A DNA stretch of 64,000 nucleotides from Corynebacterium glucuronolyticum (lineage in GTDB: Bacteria; Actinomycetota; Actinomycetes; Mycobacteriales; Mycobacteriaceae), in assembly GCA_022772305.1 (NCBI GenBank), contig JALFAQ010000001.1, positions 21,147 through 85,146 on the forward strand, in the 5' to 3' direction. Below are positions 1 to 9,655 of the stretch, piece by piece; within the stretch, counting starts at the first letter, position 1, and each line of letters starts with the position of its first letter. The position numbers and the translations under genes were made by a program. Below the pieces are notes generated by a model. The model was given only the letters and a program-made list of their open reading frames with translations. It was not told the DNA's origin and did no database searches.

Positions 1-250
1 TCCAGCGCGCATCGGCGAGGAGCAGATTGCCCGCGTGAAGGACATTGCCCTCCAGACCTTCAAGGCGCTCAACTGCGAAGGGCTTGCCCGTGTGGACTTC
101 TTCGTCACCGACGAGGGGCCGGTCATCAACGAAATCAACACGCTGCCGGGATTCACTCCGATTTCTATGTACCCGCAGGTTTTCCAGGCCGAGGGCGTGA
201 GCTACGGCGAGCTTCTCCACATCCTTGTAGAGCAGGCCTTGGCCAAGTAA
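1..250 (+). CDS. ddl: D-alanine--D-alanine ligase, C-terminal part (truncated by window start)
   Basis: The reading frame is open from base 2 and ends at TAA 248-250. The visible 82 residues (PARIGEEQIARVKDIA..., then VDFFVTDEGPVINEINTLPG) match the C-terminal ATP-grasp lobe of D-Ala-D-Ala ligase; the INEINTLPGFT segment holds the Mg/ATP-binding Glu and Asn residues of the family. The enzyme joins two D-alanines in the cytoplasm for peptidoglycan synthesis. The ORF track begins at an internal GTG (base 35), which is not the real start. The gene sits tail to tail with the DUF3515 gene, with a hairpin terminator between. The identification is firm; everything upstream is outside the window. Confidence 0.95.
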   Translation, partial: PARIGEEQIARVKDIALQTFKALNCEGLARVDFFVTDEGPVINEINTLPGFTPISMYPQVFQAEGVSYGELLHILVEQALAK

Positions 251-349
251 AACCGGTCGGCTACACCCGCCTCCGTTCTGCTGTGCCCATCTTGGGCACA
301 ACCTGCGCTTGACGACGCTCGCGTGGAGCAGAGCCGACAGGAACAGACG

Positions 350-384
350 AAAAGGGAGGAACCGTGTGGTTCCTCCCTTTTCTG
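350..384. terminator. Bidirectional intrinsic terminator
   Basis: A perfect 14-bp stem (AAAAGGGAGGAACC, loop GTGT, GGTTCCTCCCTTTT) lies between the convergent ddl and DUF3515 genes. A-tract and T-tract flank the stem, so it can end transcription from either side. Confidence 0.85.
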
Positions 385-405
385 TGCGTAGTCCTTATTG
401 CTTTC

Positions 406-1326
406 TTACTGCGCTGTTTCTGCTGCGGGTTGCTCTTGCTCGGGTTGTTCTGCCTCTTCCGCGGGGCCAATCTGGCGGGAGACATCGGCGAGGACATTTT
501 CGGCAAGGTCCAGCGGGGCAAAGATTGCCACGGTCGGCGTGCCGAGAGACCACCACCGGAGCCCGGAGGAATCGGTAAACCACGGGCGCCCATCAAGCTG
601 CGTCAGGCGGGCACCCGCACCGTACTCGGGGCTCATCTCCACCCCGCAACGCACCTCAATCGGGTTTCGGGTGTCCGAGGTGTACAGCCACGAATCCGTG
701 GGGGATGCGGGGCGAGCCTGGAGTGAGTGGTCACCGTAGGCATCTGGAAGATCCAGTGAAACGCAGGCATCCGACTGGTCATCGGACGCAGCAGCAAGGC
801 CAGCAAGTGGTGTGGCTGGCAGATCGGACTCTGTGTGCTTGAGTGTAGCGATAGCTTCGTCGAGACCGCCGGTGACCTTCTTCGCGTTGCTGGATTCCGG
901 GGCGGTCACAGCGATTGCCGGGGAGGTGTTCAAAGTGAACCACGTGGCGTTGCCAGAGTTATCGCTGACTCGGAGCCACTGCGCGGAGGAATTCTCGATA
1001 ACGTGGTCTGCCTGCGATGCATAGTCCGGGGAGGGGACACCGCAACGGATGGTCAGCTCGTCCTCCAGGCCGCGTGTGTAGGCAGCCGCCCCGGCGGGGA
1101 CGGGTTCAGCGATAGGAACGCGGGAGAAACCGCCTACCTTCTCCGGAAGGGCATCGACAAAGCCCTGACACTCAGCAGAGTGAGCCTCCTCGTAGCCGAG
1201 GTCAGTGACCACCGTCGGGGCACTAGCAGCCTTGTTGTAGACGAACTTCGCGCCGAAGATCACAGCCAGGACAAAGACCACAGCAAGCACCAACGCGATC
1301 ACCATGGGAGTGTTTTTGCGTTCCAT
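406..1326 (-). CDS. DUF3515 family membrane-anchored protein
   Basis: 306 residues from ATG at 1326 (MERKNTPMVIAL...). The longer ORF-track version to 1842 runs over thiL and is a shadow. One N-terminal transmembrane helix (about residues 8-28) is followed by an extracytoplasmic domain with several Cys residues (HSAECQGFVDALP, RCGVPSPDY, CVSLDLPDA), as in actinobacterial DUF3515 proteins. The C-terminus is Glu/Gln/Pro rich and low in complexity. The protein lies head to head with thiL, about 20 bases apart, and next to ddl, an arrangement common in corynebacteria and mycobacteria. Family function is unknown; a cell-envelope role is only inferred from location and neighbours. Confidence 0.85.
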   Translation of the reverse strand: MERKNTPMVIALVLAVVFVLAVIFGAKFVYNKAASAPTVVTDLGYEEAHSAECQGFVDALPEKVGGFSRVPIAEPVPAGAAAYTRGLEDELTIRCGVPSPDYASQADHVIENSSAQWLRVSDNSGNATWFTLNTSPAIAVTAPESSNAKKVTGGLDEAIATLKHTESDLPATPLAGLAAASDDQSDACVSLDLPDAYGDHSLQARPASPTDSWLYTSDTRNPIEVRCGVEMSPEYGAGARLTQLDGRPWFTDSSGLRWWSLGTPTVAIFAPLDLAENVLADVSRQIGPAEEAEQPEQEQPAAETAQ

Positions 1327-1345
1327 AGGCACTAGGGTAGCCGGT

Positions 1346-2314
1346 GTGACTAACGAGCACCTAAACACACCAACCCTTGCAAAGGTAGGGGAAAAAGGAG
1401 TCATCGCGGCCATCCAAGAAGTGGCCCCGAGCATGATCAACGGCGACGACGCGGCTGTCCTCAACATTGGGCCGCCCAACACCCGCACAGTTGTCACCAC
1501 AGACATGCTCGTGGAGAATCGCCACTTCAACCTCACGTGGTCGAGCCCGGAGGAGATCGGACACAAGGCTGTTGTGCAGAACTTCGCGGATATCCAGGCG
1601 ATGGGCGCACGCCCCATCGCGGCTCTCATGGCGCTCTCCGCACCGCCGAGCACCAAGCTCAGCCTCGTCACAGGCATCGCGCGCGGTATGTATGAGCGAA
1701 TCCAAGAATTCTCCGCAGAGCTCGTCGGTGGCGACCTCACCGCAGGAGATTCCATCGTTTTGTCGATTACTGCCGTGGGATCACTCGGCGGCAGCCAGCC
1801 ACCGCTGTTACTCAATCGCGCACGTCCGGGACAAAGCGTCATTGCCTGCGGGAGGATTGGCTACTCAGCTGCGGGGCTTGAATTGTTGGAGAAGTTCGGC
1901 CGGGAAGACGTACCCGTGGAGTTTCTTAAACTCATCCGTGCGCACTGCACACCACCTCTCATGCCCGACCGTGGTGTCGTCGCTCGAGCCACGGGTGCAA
2001 CTGCCATGACCGATAACTCCGATGGCCTCATCAACGACCTGACAACGATTGCGGACCGGTCCGCGGTGACTATCGACCTTGACCCGGCAGCAATCGAACC
2101 GGATCATCGACTCCTCCGCGCCGCCGAGCTACTGGGAACCGACCCGTGGAAATGGGTGCTTACTGGAGGAGAAGACCACACACTCCTGGCAACGACGACG
2201 GGAGAGAACGTGTCCGGTTTCAGAAGCATCGGACGCGTCATTCGCCGAGGTAGCGCCCCCGTCATCATCGGTGGGGAAGCCCCCAAATGGAAGGAAGGAT
2301 GGAACTCGTACTGA
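1346..2314 (+). CDS. thiL: Thiamine-monophosphate kinase
   Basis: 322 residues from GTG 1346 ([16 protein letters not shown]). This start is preferred over ATG 1304, which would overlap the divergent DUF3515 start. ThiL phosphorylates thiamine monophosphate to the active cofactor thiamine diphosphate with ATP. Diagnostic segments are NGDDAAVL (Mg/ATP-binding Asp pair), [25 protein letters not shown] and [14 protein letters not shown], and SDGLINDL near residue 225, all typical of the AIR synthase/ThiL fold. The stop codon overlaps the ung start as ATGA, so the two are probably co-transcribed. Confidence 0.95.
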   Translation: MTNEHLNTPTLAKVGEKGVIAAIQEVAPSMINGDDAAVLNIGPPNTRTVVTTDMLVENRHFNLTWSSPEEIGHKAVVQNFADIQAMGARPIAALMALSAPPSTKLSLVTGIARGMYERIQEFSAELVGGDLTAGDSIVLSITAVGSLGGSQPPLLLNRARPGQSVIACGRIGYSAAGLELLEKFGREDVPVEFLKLIRAHCTPPLMPDRGVVARATGATAMTDNSDGLINDLTTIADRSAVTIDLDPAAIEPDHRLLRAAELLGTDPWKWVLTGGEDHTLLATTTGENVSGFRSIGRVIRRGSAPVIIGGEAPKWKEGWNSY

Positions 2315-2982
2315 TGGATTCACCATTGCCAATTGAATACGGCTGGCAGAAAGCCCTGGCCCCCGTTGAAAAGGACATCCACGCGATGGGCGAGTTTCTC
2401 CGCGAAGAGGTGGCCGCCGGCCGTGGCTATCTGCCACCGGGAGAAGACATCCTGCGTGCGTTCACCTACCCGTTCCACCAGGTGAAGGTGCTCATCATCG
2501 GTCAGGATCCGTATCCCACACCGGGGCATGCGATGGGGTTATCTTTTGCCACCCAACCCGGTGTGCGCCCGCTGCCCCGCAGCTTGGCGAATATCTTTAC
2601 CGAACTGGCGAGCGATCTGGGATGCGACAAGCCCACTGATGGTGACCTGCGCCCGTGGTGTGAGCAAGGCGTTGCTCTGTTCAACAGGTGTTTGACGGTG
2701 CAACCTGGTAAGCCGGCATCGCACCGTGGCCGGGGCTGGGAGCACGTCACGGAGCAAGCAATCCGTGCCCTCGCGCAGCGTGACCGCCCACTGGTCGCCA
2801 TCCTGTGGGGGAGAGATGCCCAGACCGCGCAGAAGTTCCTTGGTGACACGCCGTGCATTACCTCCCCGCACCCATCACCGCTGTCAGCATCGCGGGGGTT
2901 TTTTGGTTCACGCCCCTTCAGCCGAGCCAACGAGATCCTTGAGAGGCTCGGCGCGACACCGGTAGATTGGCGACTGCCCTAG
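2314..2982 (+). CDS. ung: Uracil-DNA glycosylase, family 1
   Basis: 222 residues if ATG 2314 ([15 protein letters not shown]) is used; in-frame ATGs at 2287 and 2299 are alternatives, and 2299 has AAGGAAGG directly upstream but too close. The 2314 start gives an N-terminus like mycobacterial Ung and an ATGA junction with thiL. The enzyme removes uracil from DNA to start base-excision repair. The catalytic water-activating loop [11 protein letters not shown] and the DNA-intercalating [14 protein letters not shown] motif are both intact, and [16 protein letters not shown] is the uracil-recognition region. Length is normal for the family. Confidence 0.95.
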   Translation: MDSPLPIEYGWQKALAPVEKDIHAMGEFLREEVAAGRGYLPPGEDILRAFTYPFHQVKVLIIGQDPYPTPGHAMGLSFATQPGVRPLPRSLANIFTELASDLGCDKPTDGDLRPWCEQGVALFNRCLTVQPGKPASHRGRGWEHVTEQAIRALAQRDRPLVAILWGRDAQTAQKFLGDTPCITSPHPSPLSASRGFFGSRPFSRANEILERLGATPVDWRLP

Positions 2983-2992
2983 AATAAGCCAC

Positions 2993-4351
2993 ATGGAGAT
3001 AACCGGTGACGTGCTCGTGCGGTGGGCACGACTTGCAACAAGCGCGCTGCAAGATGCCCGCGAGGAGATCAACGCCCTCAACGTATTCCCCGTCCCTGAC
3101 TCGGATACCGGTTCCAACATGGCTCACACCATGCAAGCTGCTCTGGCAGAAGCCGAGCAGCTTCCCGAGTCCGCGAGCTTCCAGGACATTGCCCAAGCTC
3201 TGGCAACCGGTGCCGTGCGTGGCGCACGGGGAAACTCCGGTGTCGTTTTGTCCCAGGTGTTCTGCGGTTTGGCAGGAGTGACGGGGCCGAGTGCTGATTT
3301 GGCGGATGTAGCGACAAGCCTCAATACCGCGGTTCGCCTCGTCACCGAAGCTATCGCCGACCCGCAGGAGGGTACAGTACTCACCGTCCTGCGGGTAGCT
3401 GCAGAAGCCGCCAGCGCCCCCGATGCCACCATCGACCGCGTTATTATCGCTGCCAACCGGGCTCTTGCGGAAACCCCGTCGCAACTGGCAGAGCTACGGC
3501 GCGCCGGGGTTGTCGATGCCGGTGGTCGGGGTCTGTGTGTCATTCTCGGAGCCCTCGGTGATGCTCTATCCGGTGGTATCGGGGAACACATCGCTCCGGA
3601 TATCGAGGTACACGGAAGCTATCTGGAAGTTATGTTCTACTTCCAATCCGACACCTTTGACGAGGACATCACCGCCTTCGACGGGGACAGCTTCATGGTG
3701 GCCAGGGACGCGCCAAGTAGTGGCACCATCCACGTGCATACGCGCCGGGCAGGGGAGCTTATCACCGAGGCATTCTCTCGCGGAACTGTCACGCATCTGC
3801 GGATCGAGGCACTGCCGGAGGATCCGCGGGAATCCCACGTGGACATCGTTGTCCCGGAGGTTGCCCACGAATTCTTTCCGGAGGCATCGACGTTGTCCCA
3901 TAACCGTGGTACCGCGATGGTGTACGTCTCCTGCGGCCTTCCCATCCCCGCAGAAGTCCCGCTCACTGCAGAGGTTATCGATACGAATAACCTCGTGGAA
4001 GCTGTGGCGGCGGTGAGCATGTTTGACCCGCAGGCTCCTCACAGTCAGGCGGTAGAGACGATGCAGCGGGCAGCCATGCAGGTCACCTCGGCTGAAATCA
4101 CACGCGTGGCGGGAAGCACGTCCCCGTGGCGCGTGCGCTCTATCGGCCACGGAGAGGTATGTGCCACAAGCGCCGAAGAAGCCATCTGCCAGGCGATTGG
4201 GGAATGCGCCACTTCTCAGGCAGAGGTGGTGACTATCATCGGGCCCATTGACACGTTGGACATGGAAAAGGTCACTGCGTGCGTGTCCGGGGTAACTGCA
4301 GACCTGGTCACACACGAAAGTGAGACGTTTTTTGAAATCGGGGTGGAATAA
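2993..4351 (+). CDS. DAK2/DhaL-domain protein (FakA/YloV-like)
   Basis: 452 residues. The N-terminal ~200 residues form a DhaL-like kinase domain: NALNVFPVPDSDTGSNM carries the Asp residues that bind Mg-ATP, and GARGNSGVVLSQVF and DAGGRGLCVIL are family signatures. The C-terminal half resembles the YloV/FakA extension, which in Firmicutes works with a FakB fatty-acid-binding protein to phosphorylate fatty acids. The gene lies directly before recG (3-base gap), as in many Gram-positive genomes. Whether the substrate is a fatty acid in this organism is inference; no FakB/DegV gene is in the window. Confidence 0.85.
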   Translation: MEITGDVLVRWARLATSALQDAREEINALNVFPVPDSDTGSNMAHTMQAALAEAEQLPESASFQDIAQALATGAVRGARGNSGVVLSQVFCGLAGVTGPSADLADVATSLNTAVRLVTEAIADPQEGTVLTVLRVAAEAASAPDATIDRVIIAANRALAETPSQLAELRRAGVVDAGGRGLCVILGALGDALSGGIGEHIAPDIEVHGSYLEVMFYFQSDTFDEDITAFDGDSFMVARDAPSSGTIHVHTRRAGELITEAFSRGTVTHLRIEALPEDPRESHVDIVVPEVAHEFFPEASTLSHNRGTAMVYVSCGLPIPAEVPLTAEVIDTNNLVEAVAAVSMFDPQAPHSQAVETMQRAAMQVTSAEITRVAGSTSPWRVRSIGHGEVCATSAEEAICQAIGECATSQAEVVTIIGPIDTLDMEKVTACVSGVTADLVTHESETFFEIGVE

Positions 4352-4354
4352 CTC

Positions 4355-6463
4355 ATGCTGGGTTGGAAGGACTCGCGACCACTAACAGATCTGCTGCCGG
4401 CCTCGGAATGCCGCGCGCTGAAGAAGAATTTTGGTATAACGAGCGTAACGGAGCTGCTGCTCAACTACCCGCGCCGGTACATTGATTCCGCCCACGGAAC
4501 GGCACTTGTTGATGCCAGCGATGGAGACATTGTCACAGCCATCGGGACGATCACGCGCACTTGGCAAACGACGACGCGCAAGGGGATGAAGATTTACCAC
4601 GTCTCCGTCGACGATGGTGGCGTCGAGGTGACCTGTGTGTTCTTCAACTCCGCCTACCTGTCCCACGTCCTACTAGAGGGGTCTCGTGTCCTAGTGACCG
4701 GCAAGGTGAAGTCATACCAAGGCAGGCCACAGCTTTCGCACCCGGGCTTCCTTGTGTTGAATTCCAAGCACAAGGGGACAGGTCAGATAAAGGAACTGGG
4801 GAAGTACCCGGATGCTGAGGGCATTCTGCTTCGGCTCACCTCCTCGCCATGGACCCCCATCTACCGAGGCACATCGAGCTTCCCGTCGATGCGCATGTGG
4901 GCCGCTACATCCGAGGTCCTCCGCCAGACTCCACATATCCCAGAGCCACTCGGCACGCCACCGGAGGGGATGGTGGACTTTGACACTATGCTGCGGGGGA
5001 TGCACGTGCCAACCACGGTGTCTCCCTACGCCTGCGAGCACCGCGCTCGCTACAACGAGGCCCTCGGGCTCTCGCTCGTCATGGCTTTGCTTCGCGACGA
5101 CCAGTCCCACCGTCGCGCGCATCCCTGCGCGCTCCTCGACGATGGCGACTCCCGGCGGCAACAGTTCATCGAGAGCCTTGCCTACACGCTCACTTCCGGG
5201 CAGGCGGACATAGTCGAGGAAATCTCGGCAGACCTAGCAAAACCGACCCCGATGTCCCGTCTCCTCCAAGGCGAGGTGGGCTCCGGCAAGACTGTCGTCG
5301 CTCTCATCAGCATGCTGCAAGTCATCGATGCTGGACACCAAACCGCTTTCCTTGCCCCGACGGAGGTTCTCGCGCAGCAGCACGCTCGCTCACTGACACA
5401 ACTACTGGGTGCCGTCCCCGCGCGAGTGGTGTGTCTTACCGGGTCAATGACCGTGGCCCAAAAGAAAGACGCCTTACTGAAGACCATCTCTGGCGAGGCC
5501 GATATCGTCGTCGGCACGCATGCCCTCATTCAGGACAGCGTGGAGTTCTTCGATCTCGGCATGGTGATCGTCGATGAGCAGCACCGTTTTGGTGTCGAAC
5601 AGCGTGACTCACTGCGCAACAAGGGGACAAACGGAATCACCCCACACCTGCTGGCGATGACGGCCACCCCCATTCCCCGCACCATCGCCATCACCGCTTT
5701 CGGGGATCTGGAAGTCTCGCTCCTGACGGAGCTGCCCGGGGGACGAAAGCCTATCCGGTCCGCCGTCGTCTTCGAAGGAAACGAGGTGTGGATGCACCGT
5801 GCATGGGAGCGCATTCGCGAAGAGGTAGAGCAGGGGCACCAAGCCTTCGTTGTCTGCCCCCGCATCGACGGTGAAGGTGGCGTGGAAGACGTCTACGAGA
5901 TACTGGAAAGCCAGATTTACCCCGACCTTGCCGTCGCCCTCCTACACGGAAAGCTGCACCCGGATGACAAGGAGGAAATCATGACGGCCTTTGGCCAGGG
6001 GCGCATTGATATCCTCGTTTCCACCACCGTTATCGAGGTAGGCATCGACGTTCCCAACGCCACCATCATGATGGTGCGCGAATCGGAGAACTTCGGTGTC
6101 AGCCAGCTCCACCAGCTTCGAGGACGAATCGGGCGTGGTGGATTCGAATCGTGGTGCCTGTTCCACACTCTGGCCGCTCCCGACTCAGATCAGTACGCCC
6201 GGCTTAGCGCTATCGCAGACACCAATGACGGCTACACGTTGGCAACCCTGGATCTGGAGACACGCCAAGAAGGCGATATCATCGGCACCTCCCAATCTGG
6301 TAGCCACAAGCAGGTGCGCCTGCTCAGCTTCGTCCGCGACGGCGAACTTATTGAACAGGCAAACAAGCACGCCGATGAGCTGGTTCACGCTGACCGCATT
6401 CTCGCGGAGGAGCTCGTCGCAGACATCGGGTCGAATGTTGCCGAATATTTGGAAAAGTCCTAG
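4355..6463 (+). CDS. recG: ATP-dependent DNA helicase RecG
   Basis: 702 residues from ATG 4355, preceded by GGTGGA. RecG remodels stalled forks and branch-migrates Holliday junctions. Present are an N-terminal wedge/OB-fold region (about 60-150), Walker A GEVGSGKT at about residue 305, the DExH-type box DEQHRFG at about 405, ATPIPRT (motif III) and the C-terminal helicase lobe with STTVIEVGIDVPNA and QLRGRIGRG (motifs V-VI). It is slightly insertion-bearing near residues 160-220 but within the actinobacterial RecG range. It probably shares a transcript with the DAK2 gene and the BCCP-rsmD-coaD genes downstream. Confidence 0.96.
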   Translation: MLGWKDSRPLTDLLPASECRALKKNFGITSVTELLLNYPRRYIDSAHGTALVDASDGDIVTAIGTITRTWQTTTRKGMKIYHVSVDDGGVEVTCVFFNSAYLSHVLLEGSRVLVTGKVKSYQGRPQLSHPGFLVLNSKHKGTGQIKELGKYPDAEGILLRLTSSPWTPIYRGTSSFPSMRMWAATSEVLRQTPHIPEPLGTPPEGMVDFDTMLRGMHVPTTVSPYACEHRARYNEALGLSLVMALLRDDQSHRRAHPCALLDDGDSRRQQFIESLAYTLTSGQADIVEEISADLAKPTPMSRLLQGEVGSGKTVVALISMLQVIDAGHQTAFLAPTEVLAQQHARSLTQLLGAVPARVVCLTGSMTVAQKKDALLKTISGEADIVVGTHALIQDSVEFFDLGMVIVDEQHRFGVEQRDSLRNKGTNGITPHLLAMTATPIPRTIAITAFGDLEVSLLTELPGGRKPIRSAVVFEGNEVWMHRAWERIREEVEQGHQAFVVCPRIDGEGGVEDVYEILESQIYPDLAVALLHGKLHPDDKEEIMTAFGQGRIDILVSTTVIEVGIDVPNATIMMVRESENFGVSQLHQLRGRIGRGGFESWCLFHTLAAPDSDQYARLSAIADTNDGYTLATLDLETRQEGDIIGTSQSGSHKQVRLLSFVRDGELIEQANKHADELVHADRILAEELVADIGSNVAEYLEKS

Positions 6464-6504
6464 GGGTTCCGCGCCAGCGCGGGTGACCGATTAGACTAAG
6501 CGCC

Positions 6505-6726
6505 ATGGAAATTTGCGCACCATTTGCCGGTATCGTGCACTTCAAGGTCACCGAAGGACAAACCGTGGAGGTTGGGGAAACTCTCGCCTCCGTGGAAGCA
6601 GTCAAGTTGGAGGCGCCGATCGTCGCGCCGGGGCCCGGTGTCATCTCGTCTATCCGTGTAGATGATTTCTCGGATGTTGCTGGTGGCGATGTGCTTCTTA
6701 CGCTGAGTGAGAAGGCAGACGCATAG
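6505..6726 (+). CDS. Small biotin/lipoyl-attachment domain protein (BCCP-like)
   Basis: 73 residues that consist only of a biotinyl/lipoyl domain: APFAGIVHFKVTEGQTVEVGETLASVEAVKLEAPIVAPG. Lys34 in EAVKLE is at the position that receives biotin; most BCCPs have MKM here, so Met is replaced by Val and Leu on the two sides. Short stand-alone BCCP-like proteins are known beside recG and rsmD in corynebacteria. The carboxylase partner is not encoded nearby, so the acceptor role is inferred from fold and motif only. The stop TAG is directly followed by the rsmD ATG. Confidence 0.85.
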   Translation: MEICAPFAGIVHFKVTEGQTVEVGETLASVEAVKLEAPIVAPGPGVISSIRVDDFSDVAGGDVLLTLSEKADA

Positions 6727-7299
6727 ATGGCACGGATTATCGCCGGACATTCGCGTGGCAGGAAGCTCAAGGTCCCGGAGGAGGGGACGCGCCCGACTAG
6801 TGATCGCGCTAAGGAAGGCCTCTTCTCCTCTCTTGATGTGCGCTTCGGCTTTGCACACCGCCGGGTGCTTGACTTGTTTGCTGGATCGGGTGCCCTAGGA
6901 CTTGAGGCTGCATCGCGTGGCGCGGAGATGGCTGTTCTCGTGGAATCAAATCCCAAGGCTGCAGCCATTTGCCGGGAGAACGCCAAGGCTGTCGGTCTTG
7001 GCGGTGTCTTCGTTGAAGAGACGAAGGCCTCCACCTATGTTGCATCGGCTCCCCGCGATCACTTCGACATGGTGTTGGCAGATCCGCCCTACGACCTGGA
7101 TCCGGAGACTGTCAATGAGATTGTCGAGGCTCTGCGCCCGTTGCTGCGCGATGAGGCCGTGGTAGTTTTTGAGCGGTCTACCGATTCGCCGGAGCCGAAC
7201 TGGCCGGATGGTTTTCATCCGACTACGCAGAAGCTGAAGAAGCGGACGTACGGCACGACCCGCTTTGATATGGCCGTGTACCACAAGACGGGGGGATAG
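6727..7299 (+). CDS. rsmD: 16S rRNA (guanine(966)-N2)-methyltransferase
   Basis: 190 residues. RsmD methylates G966 of 16S rRNA (E. coli numbering) in the assembling 30S subunit using S-adenosylmethionine. The SAM-binding motif I is LDLFAGSGALGLE (residues 48-60) and the catalytic (D/N)PPY motif is DPPYDL at 119-124. RGRKLKVPEEGTRPTSDRAKEGLF is the family N-terminal signature. The gene abuts the BCCP-like gene with no gap and is followed by coaD after 7 bases, the common rsmD-coaD pair. Confidence 0.95.
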   Translation: MARIIAGHSRGRKLKVPEEGTRPTSDRAKEGLFSSLDVRFGFAHRRVLDLFAGSGALGLEAASRGAEMAVLVESNPKAAAICRENAKAVGLGGVFVEETKASTYVASAPRDHFDMVLADPPYDLDPETVNEIVEALRPLLRDEAVVVFERSTDSPEPNWPDGFHPTTQKLKKRTYGTTRFDMAVYHKTGG

Positions 7300-7306
7300 A
7301 TCCTTT

Positions 7307-7786
7307 ATGACGACCGTTTGCTGCCCGGGCTCTTTCGATCCAGTAACCCTTGGACACTTGGACATTATTAAGCGCGCGGCTGCCCAGTTTGAGCACGTCG
7401 TTGTCTTGGTGACGGTGAATAAGTCGAAGAAGGCGATGTTCACGCCGGATGAGCGCATGGCTCTCATCCGTGAATGCGTGCATGAGCTCCCCAACGTCTC
7501 AGTGGATCACTGGGAGGGCCTGCTTGTGGATTACACCACGAAGCACGACATCACTGCCATGGTCAAGGGGCTACGCTCTGGGCTCGACTACGAGTACGAA
7601 AAGCCGATGGCACAAGCCAACAGCAAGCTGACCGGTGTAGAAACATTCTTCCTATTGACCACGCCTGCCTACGGCTACATTTCCTCCTCGATCGCCAAGG
7701 AGGTTGCACTGTTGGGCGGGGATGTCACCGGCATGCTCCCCGACAACGTCATTGCCGCGCTGGAGCGCAAGCGCGCCGAAAAGTAG
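7307..7786 (+). CDS. coaD: Phosphopantetheine adenylyltransferase
   Basis: 159 residues from ATG 7307 (MTTVCCPGSFDPVTLGHLDII); the ORF-track start at 7265 overlaps rsmD and adds residues not found in the family. CoaD transfers AMP from ATP to 4'-phosphopantetheine, the fourth step of CoA synthesis. The nucleotidyltransferase motif TLGH is at residues 14-17 and the ISSSIAKE signature near the C-terminus is intact. VKGLRSGLDYEYE is the substrate-binding loop. A GGGGGG run 11-16 bases upstream is the likely ribosome site. The later CoA step (coaE) is also in this window. Confidence 0.95.
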   Translation: MTTVCCPGSFDPVTLGHLDIIKRAAAQFEHVVVLVTVNKSKKAMFTPDERMALIRECVHELPNVSVDHWEGLLVDYTTKHDITAMVKGLRSGLDYEYEKPMAQANSKLTGVETFFLLTTPAYGYISSSIAKEVALLGGDVTGMLPDNVIAALERKRAEK

Positions 7787-7905
7787 CTGCACACCTCGAA
7801 TCTGTACCGGCCTGCTGGTGTGCCAGCGGAGCCGGGCATCAGCGTGTGAGCACAGACTCTTTAACGCCGTCCCTTGCTGATCAGATAATGACACATCTTA
7901 GGGTA

Positions 7906-7944
7906 CAAAAAATCCCCCGTGGGCAGAGAATCTGCTCAGGGGGA
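7906..7944 (-). terminator. Intrinsic terminator of the amino-acid ABC operon
   Basis: Read on the minus strand: CTCCCCCTGAGCAGA, short loop, TCTGCCCACGGGGG, then ATTTTTT. The stem has one or two mismatches. It lies 18 bases after the stop of the ATPase gene. Confidence 0.85.
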
Positions 7945-7961
7945 GTGGATGTTAGCGAAGG

Positions 7962-8726
7962 CTACTTCAGCAATGTGGAAAGGAACTGCTGAGTGCGCTC
8001 GTGTTGCGGGTGATCAATCACCTGGGCGGGAGAGCCCTTTTCCACAACGACGCCGTCTGCCATGAAGACGACCTGGTCGGCGACTTCGCGGGCAAACCCC
8101 ATCTCGTGGGTCACCACGAGCATGGTCATGCCGTCAGCGGCGAGCTTCTTCATCACATTGAGTACCTCACCCACTAGTTCGGGGTCGAGGGCGGAGGTCG
8201 GCTCGTCGAAAAGCATAAGCTTCGGCTTCATCGCCACAGCGCGAGCGATGGCCACACGCTGTTGCTGGCCACCGGAGAGTTGAGCGGGGTAGGCCGTGGC
8301 CTTGTGCGCCAAGCCGACGAGATCGAGGAGCTCCATCGCCTGCTGCTTGGCAGTTTCCTCGGGCACACCCTTGACCACCATGGGTGCCTCCATGATGTTC
8401 TGCAACGCGGTACGGTGGGGGAACAGGTTAAAGTTCTGGAACACCATGCCAATATCGGTACGCTGGGCTGCGGCCTCCTTCGCGGTGATCTCGTACAGAG
8501 CGCCGTTCTTTTCCTTGTAGCCGATGATCTGGCCATCGATATATAGACGGCCGGCGGTGACCTTCTCCAAGTGGTTGCAGCAACGGAGGAAGGTGGACTT
8601 ACCGGAACCGGACGGTCCAATAAGCGTGGTCACCGTTCCTGTGGGTACCTGCAAGTCAATGCCTTTGAGCACGTGAAGGTTACCAAAGTCCTTGACTACC
8701 TGCTGAGCGTCAATCATTAAAGTCAT
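7962..8726 (-). CDS. Polar amino-acid ABC transporter, ATP-binding protein
   Basis: 254 residues, last gene of a three-gene operon (binding protein, permease, ATPase). Walker [10 protein letters not shown] is at residues 37-45, the signature [14 protein letters not shown] near 144, Walker [15 protein letters not shown] near 165 and the H-loop VVTHEMGFA near 200. [17 protein letters not shown] and the overall sequence place it in the GlnQ/HisP polar amino-acid uptake family. An acidic insertion ([20 protein letters not shown]) after the Walker A helix is seen in several actinobacterial members. The exact amino acid is not readable from sequence. Confidence 0.92.
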   Translation of the reverse strand: MTLMIDAQQVVKDFGNLHVLKGIDLQVPTGTVTTLIGPSGSGKSTFLRCCNHLEKVTAGRLYIDGQIIGYKEKNGALYEITAKEAAAQRTDIGMVFQNFNLFPHRTALQNIMEAPMVVKGVPEETAKQQAMELLDLVGLAHKATAYPAQLSGGQQQRVAIARAVAMKPKLMLFDEPTSALDPELVGEVLNVMKKLAADGMTMLVVTHEMGFAREVADQVVFMADGVVVEKGSPAQVIDHPQHERTQQFLSTLLK

Positions 8727-8740
8727 GGTGGATTTTCCTT

Positions 8741-9640
8741 CTAGTCCTTGATAGTCACGTTGCCGGGGAGTTTGCCTTCAGCATCAGCGAGGGCGGCGAG
8801 CTGCCGGGAGCTGAGCTCACGTGTTGCTCCGCGCTCGTAGTACTTCTCCAAGTAGCTCTGCCCGATCATGAGCAAGGAGGTAATAGCGATGTACCACGTT
8901 GCAGCGACGAGGAGCAGCGGTACCGGCTCGAAGAGCGAGTACGAAATGTCCGTTGCCTTGCCATACAGCTCATGGGTGTACGGAACGGCGACAACGAGGG
9001 AGGTGGTCTTCAGCATGGAGATCAGCTCGTTGCCCGTCGGGGGAATAATAATCCGCATTGCCTGCGGCAGCACGGTGCGCTTCATCGTCTGCCACCAACT
9101 CATGCCCAGTGCCTTCGAAGCTTCGTACTGACCCTCGGGTACAGCCTGGAGACCGGCACGAACGACTTCAGCCATGTAGGCGGCCTCATTGAGCCCCAAG
9201 CCGAGGCAGGCGAGGAGGAACATGTTGGTCAGGAGGCCCTGCAGATCAAATTCTGCAAAGCCGAGGTTAATGGTCTGGTAAATGGAGCCCAGGAGACCCC
9301 AGAACACCAACTGCACGTAAATTGGGGTACCGCGGAAGATCCACAGGTAAATCCACGCTAAGCCACTGAGAACGGGGTTGGGGGACATGCGCAGCACAGC
9401 GAGAATGGCGCCAAGTACCACGCCGATCACCATGGCGATAACTGTCAGCGCGATGGTGTGCAGGGATGCGACAGCGATCCGCTTATCCAGTAGGTACTGG
9501 AAGTAGGTATCCCACCCGTAGGCTTCATTGCGCGCTGCGCTGAAGACGAACAGGACAAACAGGATGAGGAGGACAGCGGCGAACACCCACCGCCAGGGGT
9601 GCCGCAACGGTTTGGCTTCGATTGGTTTTGGTTCGTTCAT
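8741..9640 (-). CDS. Polar amino-acid ABC transporter, permease
   Basis: 299 residues with an N-terminal cytoplasmic stretch, about five to six membrane helices, and the HisM/GlnP-type permease signature ([15 protein letters not shown], then [30 protein letters not shown]), the EAA loop that docks on the ATPase. [18 protein letters not shown] is typical of this family. A single permease gene suggests a homodimeric channel. It sits 14 bases before the ATPase gene and 15 bases after the binding-protein gene. Confidence 0.92.
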   Translation of the reverse strand: MNEPKPIEAKPLRHPWRWVFAAVLLILFVLFVFSAARNEAYGWDTYFQYLLDKRIAVASLHTIALTVIAMVIGVVLGAILAVLRMSPNPVLSGLAWIYLWIFRGTPIYVQLVFWGLLGSIYQTINLGFAEFDLQGLLTNMFLLACLGLGLNEAAYMAEVVRAGLQAVPEGQYEASKALGMSWWQTMKRTVLPQAMRIIIPPTGNELISMLKTTSLVVAVPYTHELYGKATDISYSLFEPVPLLLVAATWYIAITSLLMIGQSYLEKYYERGATRELSSRQLAALADAEGKLPGNVTIKD

Positions 9641-9655
9641 TGCTTTTCCCTAGCT

